NCBI GenBank assembly: GCA_003963145.1
Contig: RXJJ01000004.1
Span: 1,482-64,661 of the forward strand
Origin: Bradyrhizobiaceae bacterium
GTDB lineage: Bacteria > Pseudomonadota > Alphaproteobacteria > Rhizobiales > Xanthobacteraceae
DNA length: 63,180 bases
Direction: 5' to 3'
The number at the start of each line of letters is the position of its first letter. Position 1 is the first letter of the stretch. The notes under the pieces were generated by a model, which did not search any database, was not told where the DNA came from, and saw only the letters and a list, made by a program, of their open reading frames with translations. This document shows positions 1-9,039 of this stretch, piece after piece. The position numbers were made by a program, and so were the translations under genes.

Positions 1-3
1 CGT

Positions 4-1164
4 TCAAGCGACCGTTCGTGACTCTCTAAGTAGTACGGTTGAGAGGGTTCTCCAAGCTTCGATCACGTAATTGATCTCCGCTTCGGACGTATCCCACCCC
101 AGACTGAGCCGCACGGCTCCCTGAGCGAGATTTTGTGGAACTCCCATCGCCGCCAGCACATGGGAGGGCTGGACCTTGCCGGAGGAACAGGCCGAGCCGG
201 AGGACACCGCGATCCCCTCAAGATCGAAGGCGATCACGGCAGTTTCCGCCTTCATGCCGGGCGCGGAAAACAGCGTCGTGTTCGGCAGACGCGCCACGTC
301 CGCGGAAAAAACCGTGACGCCGGGAGCGGCCTTCAGGGCGTTTTCCAGCTGGCGATGGAGCTTGGCCATACGCGCCATAGCCGGCTCCTGGATTTTAACC
401 AGAGCGTCTGCCGCTGCGCCAAAACCGGCAATTCCCGGCACATTTTCGGTTCCGGCGCGGCGTCCCTTTTCCTGACCGCCTCCCCGGATCAGGGCCTCGA
501 AGCCGCCGCCAAGCGATTCACCCAGAACCAGAGCGCCAACGCCCTTGGGACCACCGATCTTGTGCGCCGACAAAGATAGCAAATCTGCATTTAACGCATT
601 GATATCAAAATAAATTCTTCCAAGCGCCTGCACCGCATCGACATGCAGGAGACCGCCATGGGAATGGACGATCCCGGCAATTTCCGAAACCGGCTGGATC
701 GCGCCGGTCTCGTTGTTGGCAAGCATGACCGACACCAGCGTCGGTGGCTGACCGGAAAGCATCGCCGTCAGGCGGTCGAGATCGACCACCCCCGAGGAGG
801 AGACAGGCGCGAGCAGAACCTCGCTCTGATCGAACTGCCCTCCCGCAAGCACAGACGGATGCTCGATTGCCGACACGATCAGACGTGTCACGGGTTCGGT
901 ATCCTTGCCATGCAGGCCCGGCATTAACGCCAGAACGTTGGCTTCCGTCCCACCGGACGTGAAAACCACATTGCGCGGCGCGCTTCCGATGACAGCGGCG
1001 ATCGAGGCGCGCGCGTCTTCGACGATCCGACGCGCCGCGCGGCCTTCCGAATGTACCGAGGACGGATTGCCGGTCAGATCGAAACTGCGCGACATGGCTG
1101 CCCTGGCCTCGGGCCGAAGCGGCGCGGTTGCATTCCAGTCGAGATAGACTCGGGGACGTGTCAT
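4..1164 (-). CDS. Cysteine desulfurase (class V aminotransferase fold, NifS/IscS type)
   Basis: A 386-residue PLP enzyme that takes sulfur from L-cysteine, giving alanine and an enzyme persulfide used for Fe-S cluster or thio-cofactor assembly. Visible landmarks are the PLP-binding lysine in SAHKIGGPKG (K202), the SGGTEAN segment near residues 69-75, and the catalytic cysteine loop SSGSACSSGK (C326). The short SACSSG loop and length fit the NifS/IscS class I type rather than SufS. It starts with ATG at 1164 and its stop lies at 4-6, so the gene is complete. In related genomes a cysteine desulfurase of this kind sits at the edge of the suf operon, so suf genes may continue left of the window; that is inference. 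It is transcribed divergently from the hydrolase at 1432. Confidence 0.93.
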   Translation of the reverse strand: MTRPRVYLDWNATAPLRPEARAAMSRSFDLTGNPSSVHSEGRAARRIVEDARASIAAVIGSAPRNVVFTSGGTEANVLALMPGLHGKDTEPVTRLIVSAIEHPSVLAGGQFDQSEVLLAPVSSSGVVDLDRLTAMLSGQPPTLVSVMLANNETGAIQPVSEIAGIVHSHGGLLHVDAVQALGRIYFDINALNADLLSLSAHKIGGPKGVGALVLGESLGGGFEALIRGGGQEKGRRAGTENVPGIAGFGAAADALVKIQEPAMARMAKLHRQLENALKAAPGVTVFSADVARLPNTTLFSAPGMKAETAVIAFDLEGIAVSSGSACSSGKVQPSHVLAAMGVPQNLAQGAVRLSLGWDTSEAEINYVIEAWRTLSTVLLRESRTVA

Positions 1165-1431
1165 TTTGATCCAGCCGCACAGACGATGCGGCGTCTATTA
1201 CGATTATTTGCGGATTCGGGCCGCTTTTGACAGCGAAACAGGGCAATACGATGCTCAATATGCTTGCTTTTTGCCCCGTCGCCCATGCTAGAAACCGGCC
1301 TCACGTTTCCACGCGTCGCTGGCGCCGACGCCGCGACACCCTGATGAATGCCATCCGCGCGATTTGATCTGCGCAGATTTCGCGGCCCGGCGCTTCACGA
1401 GGCATCAAGGACCGCCTACTCAAGGACACCC

Positions 1432-2079
1432 ATGCCAGAGGTTATTTTCACCGGCCCCGCGGGCCGCCTCGAAGGCCGCTATCATCCGGCCAAACAAAAG
1501 AACGCTCCGATTGCGATGGTGCTGCATCCACATCCGCAGTTCCAGGGCAACATGAATCACCCGATTGTCTATCAGGTGTACTACTCCTTCGTCGCGCGCG
1601 GGTTCTCCGTGCTGCGATTCAATTTTCGCGGCGTCGGCCGCAGCCAGGGCTCGTTCGACCATGGCACCGGCGAATTGTCGGATGCGGCGGCCGCGCTCGA
1701 CTGGGCGCAGAGCATCAATCCTGAAGCGCGCGCCTGCTGGGTGGCGGGCTTCTCGTTCGGCGCATGGATCGGCATGCAGCTGCTGATGCGCCGGCCCGAG
1801 GTGGAAGGGTTCATCTCGATCGCACCGGAACCGAACCGCTACGATTTCTCGTTCCTCGCGCCCTGCCCGTCATCGGGACTGATCGTCCACGGCGACAAGG
1901 ATATCGTCGCGCCGGCCAAGGACGTCACGACACTGGTCGAGAAACTGAAGACGCAAAAGGGAATCGTGATCGACCAGCAGATCATTCCCGGCGCCAATCA
2001 CTTTTTCCAGGACAAGCTCGAGCCGCTGATGGAATCAGTGACGTCCTATCTCGACATGCGGCTTGCCAACGTTCGCTGA
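1432..2079 (+). CDS. Alpha/beta hydrolase, dienelactone-hydrolase-like
   Basis: A 215-residue cytoplasmic alpha/beta hydrolase. The reading frame is open upstream, but the ATG at 1432 (MPEVIFTGPAG) follows an AAGGA-like ribosome site and is the start seen in this family. Landmarks are the HPHPQFQGNMNHP segment after the first strands (residues 32-44), the nucleophile elbow GFSFG with S108, and GANHFF near the C-terminus holding the likely catalytic histidine. The family is widespread in alphaproteobacteria and its substrate is unknown. It converges with anmK, with only 8 bases between the stops. Confidence 0.88.
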   Translation: MPEVIFTGPAGRLEGRYHPAKQKNAPIAMVLHPHPQFQGNMNHPIVYQVYYSFVARGFSVLRFNFRGVGRSQGSFDHGTGELSDAAAALDWAQSINPEARACWVAGFSFGAWIGMQLLMRRPEVEGFISIAPEPNRYDFSFLAPCPSSGLIVHGDKDIVAPAKDVTTLVEKLKTQKGIVIDQQIIPGANHFFQDKLEPLMESVTSYLDMRLANVR

Positions 2080-2087
2080 CTCAGGCG

Positions 2088-3182
2088 CTATGGCCTGACC
2101 AGCACGCCGCCGCTCAACGGCGTCTTGACCCCTGTTGTGCCGGGATAGGTCAGAGGCAGGCCCTTCAGGCTGCGAACAGCGAGATAAGCGAATGCCTGCG
2201 CCTCAATGGCATCGCCCGACCAGCCGAGTGAATTGCCGGTAATGACGCGCGCCGGCGCAAGTGCATCGGCCAGCATCTTCAGCAAAGTCGGATTATTGGC
2301 CCCGCCGCCGACCACGATCCAGCTTCGCGGCGGACGCGGCAGCAGCGGCACAATCCGCGCGATCGACTCCGCAGTAAAGGCCGTCAGCGTGGCTGCGCCA
2401 TCTTCGGGCTTCATGTCCGCAATGGTGAACGCTGCGAAGTCGTTGCGATCGAGAGACTTCGGTGGAGGCAACGCGAAGAAGGGATGCGCGAGCGCCCGCG
2501 CGATCCAGCCGCGATCCGGCGTTCCACGCGCGGCAAGAGCACCGTCGCGATCCACCGCTTCGCCGGTCTGGCGCAGCATGAAGTCGTCGAGCAAGGCGTT
2601 GCCCGGTCCGGTGTCGCAGGCGATCAGCGTCTCACCATCAATGTAGGTGATGTTGGCGACGCCGCCGATGTTCAGGATGGCAACTGGCCCGGCGGTATCG
2701 CTTTTGAGAGCAAGCGCCCGATGATACGCCGGCACGAACGGCGCGCCCTCGCCTCCGGCAGCCACATCGGCGGCGCGTAGATCGTAAACCACCGGCAATT
2801 TCAGCGCCCGCGCCAGCGCCGGGCCGTCGCCGATCTGCACCGTCAGATGCGCGTGAGGACGATGCAAAATCGTCTGGCCGTGAAACCCGACAATCCCGAT
2901 CTCGTCGCGCCGCAGGTTGTTGCGCGCAATCAACGCCTCCACCGCCTCGACATGCGCCCGGGTAATCAGCGCCTCCGCCTCGGCGACGACGCCGGGACGC
3001 GCATTGCGGTCCACGATATCGACCGCAGCGGCCAGCGCCGCGTGCAGCGTGGCGCGCTCAGCGGATGAATAGGCGCGGTAACCGACAGGGCCGAAAGCGG
3101 AGATTGTCTCGCCGTCGGTCTCGATCAGCGCGACATCTGCACCATCCAGCGAGGTGCCGCTCATCAGCCCGATCGCCTTCAC
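2088..3182 (-). CDS. anmK: Anhydro-N-acetylmuramic acid kinase
   Basis: A 364-residue cytosolic kinase of peptidoglycan recycling. It opens and phosphorylates 1,6-anhydro-MurNAc released from the wall, giving MurNAc-6-phosphate. The N-terminal phosphate-binding segment GLMSGTSLDGADVALIETDG and the GPGNALLDDFM segment in the middle are diagnostic of the family, and VVGGGANNPTLL marks the C-terminal lobe. The start is a GTG at 3182 preceded by AGGAGGG at good spacing. It lies head-to-head with tyrS, separated by 69 bases, a common arrangement in related genomes. Confidence 0.96.
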   Translation of the reverse strand: MKAIGLMSGTSLDGADVALIETDGETISAFGPVGYRAYSSAERATLHAALAAAVDIVDRNARPGVVAEAEALITRAHVEAVEALIARNNLRRDEIGIVGFHGQTILHRPHAHLTVQIGDGPALARALKLPVVYDLRAADVAAGGEGAPFVPAYHRALALKSDTAGPVAILNIGGVANITYIDGETLIACDTGPGNALLDDFMLRQTGEAVDRDGALAARGTPDRGWIARALAHPFFALPPPKSLDRNDFAAFTIADMKPEDGAATLTAFTAESIARIVPLLPRPPRSWIVVGGGANNPTLLKMLADALAPARVITGNSLGWSGDAIEAQAFAYLAVRSLKGLPLTYPGTTGVKTPLSGGVLVRP

Positions 3183-3251
3183 GGAGCGGCCCTCCTTGGT
3201 TGAATCCGGTGGCGGACCTGATACACCACAGGCCGCTGCAATTCGCCGTCA

Positions 3252-4517
3252 ATGAGCCAGTTCATGAGCGCCTACAAGTCCGATTTCCTCAACGTCCTCG
3301 AAAGCCGCGGCTTCATCCACCAGGTGTCGGAGCCCGAGGCCCTCGACGCACTGGCGGCGAAGGGGCCGATCACGGGATATATCGGATTCGACTGTACCGC
3401 GCCTTCCCTTCATGTCGGCTCGCTTCTGCCGATCATGATGCTGCACTGGATGCAGCAGACCGGCCACAAGCCCATCGCCCTGATGGGCGGCGGGACCACC
3501 CGTGTCGGCGATCCGTCCGGCAAGGACGAAAGCCGCAAGATTTTGAGCGACGCCGACATCGCCGGTAATCTCGCCGGCATTCGCACCGTGTTCGACAAGT
3601 TCCTGACCTTTGGGGACGGCAAGACCGACGCGGTGATGGTGAACAACAACGACTGGCTGGCGCCGCTGAACTACATCGATTTCCTGCGCGATGTCGGCAA
3701 GCATTTTTCCGTCAACCGCATGCTGTCGTTCGATTCGGTAAAGCTGCGGCTGGAGCGTCAGCATGAACTGTCGTTCCTCGAATTCAACTACATGATCCTG
3801 CAGGCCTACGATTTTGTCGAACTGCACAAGCGCACCGGCTGCGTGCTGCAGATGGGCGGATCGGATCAGTGGGGCAATATCGTCAACGGCATCGATCTGG
3901 GGCGGCGTATGGCGAATGCGCAATTGTTCGCCCTCACCTCGCCGCTGCTGACGACCTCCACCGGAGCGAAGATGGGCAAGACCGCCGCCGGTGCGGTGTG
4001 GCTGAATGCCGACCGTCTCAGCGCCTACGACTACTGGCAGTTCTGGCGTAACACCGAGGACGCTGACGTTGAGCGTTTCCTGAAGCTGTTCACGGTGCTG
4101 CCGCTCGGCGAAGTCAAAAAGCTCGCGGCGCTGCAGGGCCAGGAGATCAACGAAGCCAAGAAAGTCCTCGCCACGGAGGCGACGGCACTGGTCCATGGCC
4201 GCGCCGCGGCGGACGCGGCGTCGGACACCGCGCGCAAGACTTTCGAGGAAGGGGCCATCGGCGGCGACCTGCCGACGCTGGAAATTTCGCGCGCCGAGCT
4301 CGATGCCGGCGCCGCCGTGCTCGCGCTGTTCGTGAAAGCGGGATTGGCGTCATCGAACGGCGATGCGCGCCGCCAGATCAAGGGCGGCGGCCTGCGCGTC
4401 AACGATGCGCCTGTCGTCGACGACAAGATGGCGCTGACATCGAACGATCTGACCACGGATGGCGTCATCAAGCTGTCGATGGGCCGCAAGCGTCACGTCC
4501 TGCTCAAGCCGGTCTAG
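3252..4517 (+). CDS. tyrS: Tyrosyl-tRNA synthetase
   Basis: A 421-residue class I aminoacyl-tRNA synthetase that charges tRNA-Tyr. The HIGH signature appears as HVGS (residues 54-57), the tyrosine pocket region YDFVELHKR and [10 protein letters not shown] are clear, and the KMSKS loop appears as KMGKT near residue 240. The C-terminal 80 residues form an S4 RNA-binding domain ([20 protein letters not shown]). An alternative ATG four codons in (3264) is possible. It converges with the AsmA-like gene, with 27 bases between. Confidence 0.97.
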   Translation: MSQFMSAYKSDFLNVLESRGFIHQVSEPEALDALAAKGPITGYIGFDCTAPSLHVGSLLPIMMLHWMQQTGHKPIALMGGGTTRVGDPSGKDESRKILSDADIAGNLAGIRTVFDKFLTFGDGKTDAVMVNNNDWLAPLNYIDFLRDVGKHFSVNRMLSFDSVKLRLERQHELSFLEFNYMILQAYDFVELHKRTGCVLQMGGSDQWGNIVNGIDLGRRMANAQLFALTSPLLTTSTGAKMGKTAAGAVWLNADRLSAYDYWQFWRNTEDADVERFLKLFTVLPLGEVKKLAALQGQEINEAKKVLATEATALVHGRAAADAASDTARKTFEEGAIGGDLPTLEISRAELDAGAAVLALFVKAGLASSNGDARRQIKGGGLRVNDAPVVDDKMALTSNDLTTDGVIKLSMGRKRHVLLKPV

Positions 4518-4544
4518 GACCAAAGCGATCCGCTCTCAGCGCTC

Positions 4545-7500
4545 TCAGTTCTGAGGGCCGAAATCCTGCGGAATGGTTTGCCGGCCGGTACCGAAGTCGA
4601 AGATCTTGCGGGTCACGCCGGGCATGATCGCAGAGATCGGATTGACGCGCAGCACCGGCGCGCCGGGCGTGCCGACAACCTCGTAAGTCAGACCGATCAG
4701 CCCTTCATTGCTGCCGCCGCCGAGCACAAGGCCGACAACCGGAATCTGCCCGAACATGTTGTTGAGGCCATACATCGGAACGAAGGTGCCGCTCATGCGG
4801 ACCTGGTTGGCGGTGTAGTCGATCCGGCCCTCGATGGTCCCTCCGATGGCGGGCCCGCGCACCACGCCATCCTTGATCAGGAGCTGACCTGTCTGGCGCG
4901 TGAATTCCGTGCGCAGGCGCGAGAATGCGATACCCGATGGAACTCCATTATTGCTCGCCTGCGCGACCACACGATCAAGTCCGGCTTCTCCCTTGATGGT
5001 GAAATCGCTGACATTGAGCAGGCCGTCCTGAGGTGCGGAATCGGCCGTTGGTGTATCCATCGCCACCCACATCGAGCCGCCCGACATTTTTGCGTATGTG
5101 TCGGTGAAACGGAGCAGCGCGCCGGCGTCGTTGGTCTCGAGGAACAACAGGTCGCGGCCCTGCGTGCGCGGACGAAGGCTGCCGTTCAGAGGCGTGTCGC
5201 GCCCGAGCTTGCCGGCCAGCGAGAATGCCTTGATCGTGCCGGCCTTGCGCGTGAGTTTGATATCGACACCCCGAAGCGCTTCGCCATTGAAGCCGGCGAT
5301 TGCCCCCACCTTGGCATCGATATCGACGTCGCCGATTTTCTGCTTGGCCTTGGTCTCGCTATCCTTGCCGGACAAAGCGCTCTTGATAAATCCGCGCCCG
5401 TCGAACACATCGCCGCGCAGCGTTACCTTCAGCATCCCGTCCTGTTGCCGTTCCGCGCGAAGCGACGCCTTGTCGCCTTCCGAAGGTGAGAAGGTCGGAA
5501 AGATGGCGCTGACCAGATCGTTGTTCTGATCGACTTCGACATTGCCCTTGATAAGGGTGCCGCTGCCTTCAATCAGCACGTCCTCGAAACGGGTCGATTG
5601 GGGCTTCTGCACGACATTGAACGTCAGCCGGGTCGATTTGCCGGCAAGCTTGGTCCAGCCCGGAAGAATATTGTCCACCTTGGCGGGCGTCAGATCGGCG
5701 TCGATGCCGAACTTGTTTTCGTGGTCGGCGCCGATCTTGCCGACCAGCTTGACCGGAATGGCGCCCGAAATGCCGGGCCCGAGATCGACCCCGAGCTTGG
5801 CGCGGGCGGTATCGTCCAGCGTCGTCGCCAGGCGCACGTCCGCATCGCCGTCACTGTCCCTGCGATACTCAACCGCGGCCGGCTGGCCTCCGATTTTCAC
5901 GTCGCCCTTGAGCCGGTAGCCCTGATTGTCGGCGACGAGCTTGAGCGAATTGGCCTCAAGCTTCTGGTTCATCGCCAGCTTGTCGACGGCCAGCCCGCCC
6001 AGATCGACGTTGATGGAATATTTCGTATCGTCCTTCGTCAATTCGTTCTTGAGCGGAATGGTCAGCGTGACATTCGCGCCCACCGTTCCCTTGGCCGAGT
6101 TCGGATCGATCGGCGTGCTGTTCACGTCGGTCAGACGGCCGGACTGCAGAACCTCCGCGGCCGCGGGAACGGGACCGTCGATACGGAAACGGATGTTGGT
6201 CGGCGCATCCCTCGGAACAAGGTCAGGGACCTCGAAGGTGAAATCCGAAATGGTCAGCTTGCGGCCGGCTGGCGTATCGACAAGGCCCTGCCCGGCATTC
6301 ACAACAACGGTTCGTCCCGTGACATGGGCGCGCATGTCGACGTCATGGATATCAGGCATTCCGTCCACGGGCCGGACCACGATGTTGTTCGCGACAAGGT
6401 TGACCGCAAGGCCCTCGTCCGGGATCGGGGGACCGCCGCGCACGAGATTCTTCATCGGCGCATTGATGGCGATATCCATGTGCTGAAGCGAGCCGCTGAC
6501 AATGCGCTCGTTGGCCCATTCGCGGACTTCGGCAACCGCAAGGGACGGCCAGATATTTTTCAGTTGCGTCGCCGACATCGGCGTCAACGCCAGCCCCAAC
6601 GTCAGACGCGCGTCGGGCTGCGAGTAGTCGATGGCGCCCGAACCCGCGATGCCGATGTCACCATTGCTGACGTCGCACTGGGTCATCACCATGCGCCGAT
6701 GCTCGGTGTCGAACCGGATACGGATGGCAATGCGGTTGAGGATCAGCGGGTTCTCGTCGTGAATATCGGTGAGCAGAATGGTGCCGCCGCTGATGCCGAG
6801 CTGCCAGTTCGGAACGCTGTCATTCGGCGGCTCCAGATGTGCCAGCAACGTGAGGCGATTGGTGCCGGAGATAATCTGGAACGGCGCGACCATCACCCGC
6901 CGCCCGGCGTCCCAGTCGATCTTCATGTCAACGCGATCGATCGGCATTGGATATTGCGGCGCGAGGCGGTCGTAGATGCTGCCCTTGCCGATCGACATTT
7001 CGCCGGTCAGAAAGGTCGGCATTCCATCGCGCCCGACTTCGCCCTTCAGCACCCCGCTCAGCAGCATATCGTTGGTGGTGAAGTTGAAATCCTTCAGGCG
7101 CGCCGACAGCAGGAGGTTCTTGGTGGGGATTTTGTTGGCGGTCATCTCGATGGCGCGGACGCCGTTTCGCGGCTCGCCGACACCGACCTTCAGAGACCAG
7201 GCGTTTGGCCCGTCCTCGCCAAGGGTCAGAACCACGCCGCCGGCACTGGGGCGGCGCAGGCTGACGTTGATATTTTCAAAGGTGAACCGGCTTTTGCTCT
7301 GCTGATCGTCGACCGACAGCACGCCGTCACGCAAACCTATTTCGGCAAGGCTCTGACCGTCGAGACCCTTAGATCCGGCGGTGTCCAGCCATTCCATGAC
7401 CGCGAGAAGCCCGCTGGCCGGCACCGCTCCGCCGGGCGTTGATGTCTGCGCGGGCGCGGCGGGTCCCGATGACTGGATCGTTGTGACCGGCTTGACCGGG

Positions 7501-8120
7501 ACCTTTCCGGTGGCGAGCGGCTGGGTGGTATTGCCGCCGGCCGAGACAATGACCTCGCCGTCCGGCGTGATACGAACCGACAGTTCGGTGCCGACCAGAC
7601 GCAGGCTTTCCGCACGCAACTTGCCGAGCAGCAGCGCCATGCCCGACAGTCTGACTTCGGCTTTCGGCGCGGTCGCGACAACAGCCTTGTTCCGGTCCCG
7701 CACGACGATGTCGCGCAGCCGCACCGCGATCCGGATGCGGCCCGCCCGCTCGATCTGGGTGCCGCCAACCTCGACCGTATGGTCGTGACCGAGATTTTGC
7801 TCGATCGCCGAAGCGAGCCACGGCGTGACGACGTCGAGATTGATCGGACCGGCGCCCAGCCGGAGCCACAGCCCGACGAAGCTGACACCCGAAACCACGG
7901 CGAGCACGACAAGCGTCAGGGTTGCCCGCCTGAGCCATGTGATGCCGAACAGACGGTGGTTGAGCGTGCCGATCCGGTCGCCGAGCCGATGGAGTCCCAA
8001 GGCGCGCCGCTTTAGAAGCTTGCGCGCCTTGTGGCCGCACTCGGCCTCCCAGCTCGCGTCGTCCAAGTGAGATTCCGCGGCCGCTGCACGTGAGGATCGT
8101 TGACGCTCGTAGCCTGGCAT
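4545..8120 (-). CDS. Large AsmA/YhdP-like envelope protein (DUF3971 and AsmA_2 type)
   Basis: About 1191 residues from the ATG at 8120. The frame is open to a TTG at 8186, so the start is uncertain. One transmembrane segment near residue 70-90 (LTLVVLAVVSGVSFVGLWL) anchors a very long periplasmic beta-rich body with repeated NxxLTLLAHLEP and GTLIKGNVEVD type strands. The C-terminal part carries the AsmA-like segment MSGTFVPMYGLNNMFGQIPV, typical of the YhdP/TamB superfamily, proposed to form bridges that carry phospholipid between membranes. Function here is inferred from the family. It is divergent from bcp across a control region that contains a tandem 24-base repeat. Confidence 0.85.
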   Translation of the reverse strand: MPGYERQRSSRAAAAESHLDDASWEAECGHKARKLLKRRALGLHRLGDRIGTLNHRLFGITWLRRATLTLVVLAVVSGVSFVGLWLRLGAGPINLDVVTPWLASAIEQNLGHDHTVEVGGTQIERAGRIRIAVRLRDIVVRDRNKAVVATAPKAEVRLSGMALLLGKLRAESLRLVGTELSVRITPDGEVIVSAGGNTTQPLATGKVPVKPVTTIQSSGPAAPAQTSTPGGAVPASGLLAVMEWLDTAGSKGLDGQSLAEIGLRDGVLSVDDQQSKSRFTFENINVSLRRPSAGGVVLTLGEDGPNAWSLKVGVGEPRNGVRAIEMTANKIPTKNLLLSARLKDFNFTTNDMLLSGVLKGEVGRDGMPTFLTGEMSIGKGSIYDRLAPQYPMPIDRVDMKIDWDAGRRVMVAPFQIISGTNRLTLLAHLEPPNDSVPNWQLGISGGTILLTDIHDENPLILNRIAIRIRFDTEHRRMVMTQCDVSNGDIGIAGSGAIDYSQPDARLTLGLALTPMSATQLKNIWPSLAVAEVREWANERIVSGSLQHMDIAINAPMKNLVRGGPPIPDEGLAVNLVANNIVVRPVDGMPDIHDVDMRAHVTGRTVVVNAGQGLVDTPAGRKLTISDFTFEVPDLVPRDAPTNIRFRIDGPVPAAAEVLQSGRLTDVNSTPIDPNSAKGTVGANVTLTIPLKNELTKDDTKYSINVDLGGLAVDKLAMNQKLEANSLKLVADNQGYRLKGDVKIGGQPAAVEYRRDSDGDADVRLATTLDDTARAKLGVDLGPGISGAIPVKLVGKIGADHENKFGIDADLTPAKVDNILPGWTKLAGKSTRLTFNVVQKPQSTRFEDVLIEGSGTLIKGNVEVDQNNDLVSAIFPTFSPSEGDKASLRAERQQDGMLKVTLRGDVFDGRGFIKSALSGKDSETKAKQKIGDVDIDAKVGAIAGFNGEALRGVDIKLTRKAGTIKAFSLAGKLGRDTPLNGSLRPRTQGRDLLFLETNDAGALLRFTDTYAKMSGGSMWVAMDTPTADSAPQDGLLNVSDFTIKGEAGLDRVVAQASNNGVPSGIAFSRLRTEFTRQTGQLLIKDGVVRGPAIGGTIEGRIDYTANQVRMSGTFVPMYGLNNMFGQIPVVGLVLGGGSNEGLIGLTYEVVGTPGAPVLRVNPISAIMPGVTRKIFDFGTGRQTIPQDFGPQN

Positions 8121-8280
8121 AGCCTCACGACATTGGAACTGAGCGGCAAATACGGCGTCGGAAGATGCCCGAGCGCTCGATATCAATCGCCCGGATGGCG
8201 ATTATCGACACCATCCTTGTTTGCTTTGGTGGCCCGTCCAACACGGAGCGGAGAATCCATGTCAGCATACCCCGGGGGCG

Positions 8281-8328
8281 GCGGATTTGCCCAGTGAGCA
8301 AAGAGCGGATTTGCCCAGTGAGCAAAGA
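8281..8328. repeat. Perfect tandem 24-base duplication with internal dyads
   Basis: Two identical 24-base units lie head to tail at 8281-8304 and 8305-8328. Each holds the dyad TTTGC-N7-GCAAA (8286-8302 and 8310-8326), so the two dyads are spaced exactly 24 bases apart. The block sits 70 to 120 bases before bcp and about 160 bases before the AsmA-like gene reading the other way. Paired operator sites for a dimeric regulator are one reading; a simple slippage duplication is the other. Confidence 0.75.
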
Positions 8329-8398
8329 TCGGATTGGGTCAAATCGGCTTTAGCCCTGTCCGGTAAGTGAGCGGCGGAAAACGACGAAAGGAAGGCGT

Positions 8399-8953
8399 AT
8401 GTCCAAGAAAATTCAAAAGAAAACAGCCAGGCCCGGTTCCTCCGGTAAAACCGCCGCAAGATCTTCCCCCAAAACCAAAGTGCCGATTCTGGCGGAGGGC
8501 GACAGGGCGCCATCCTTCACGTTACCAGCGGCGGGAGGAGGCAAAGTGTCGCTGGCGGATTTTGCCGGCCAGAATCTGGTCCTGTTCTTTTATCCGCGCG
8601 CGGGCACGCCAGGCTGCACCACAGAGGCATCGGATTTCAGCCGTTTGTCAGGAAAGTTCGATGCATCCGATACCGCGATCCTCGGCGTTTCCGCCGATCC
8701 CATTCAAACAGTCGAGGCTTTTCAAAAAAAGCACTTACTGAAGATTCCTCTAGCAACAGATGAACCACATTCCAGCCTGCAGAAATACGGCGTCTGGGCC
8801 AAGAAATCGATGTATGGCAAGACATTCGATGGAATCGTTCGCACCACCTTCCTGATCGGAAAGACCGGCAAAATTCTAAAGGTCTGGGAAAAAGTAAAAG
8901 TTCCCGGACATGCGGAGGACGTCCTCTCATCAGCCGAGGCCCTTGCCCGGTAA
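8399..8953 (+). CDS. bcp: Peroxiredoxin, BCP/PrxQ family
   Basis: A 184-residue thiol peroxidase that reduces hydrogen peroxide and organic peroxides. The peroxidatic cysteine is C73 in AGTPGCTTEASDF, preceded by the usual FFYPR strand. The first 30 or so residues are a Lys/Ser/Thr/Pro-rich tail that is longer than in E. coli Bcp (about 156 residues) and shows no export signal. No second conserved cysteine follows at the usual PrxQ +5 position, so it is probably a 1-Cys type or uses an external thiol. A strong AGGAAGG ribosome site precedes the ATG. The paired dyads at 8286-8326 lie in its upstream region. Confidence 0.93.
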   Translation: MSKKIQKKTARPGSSGKTAARSSPKTKVPILAEGDRAPSFTLPAAGGGKVSLADFAGQNLVLFFYPRAGTPGCTTEASDFSRLSGKFDASDTAILGVSADPIQTVEAFQKKHLLKIPLATDEPHSSLQKYGVWAKKSMYGKTFDGIVRTTFLIGKTGKILKVWEKVKVPGHAEDVLSSAEALAR

Positions 8954-9039
8954 CCCGGCCTTTCCTGAAAATTAACCATAAACGGGTCAGATCGCCCCTG
9001 TTGTCAGCTTGCCGGTGTCCGGTCGACGCAGGAGTTTCG

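Noticed and set aside
5598-7442. 614-residue plus-strand open frame
   Set aside because: It is antisense to the AsmA-like gene, with low-complexity charged composition and no domain.
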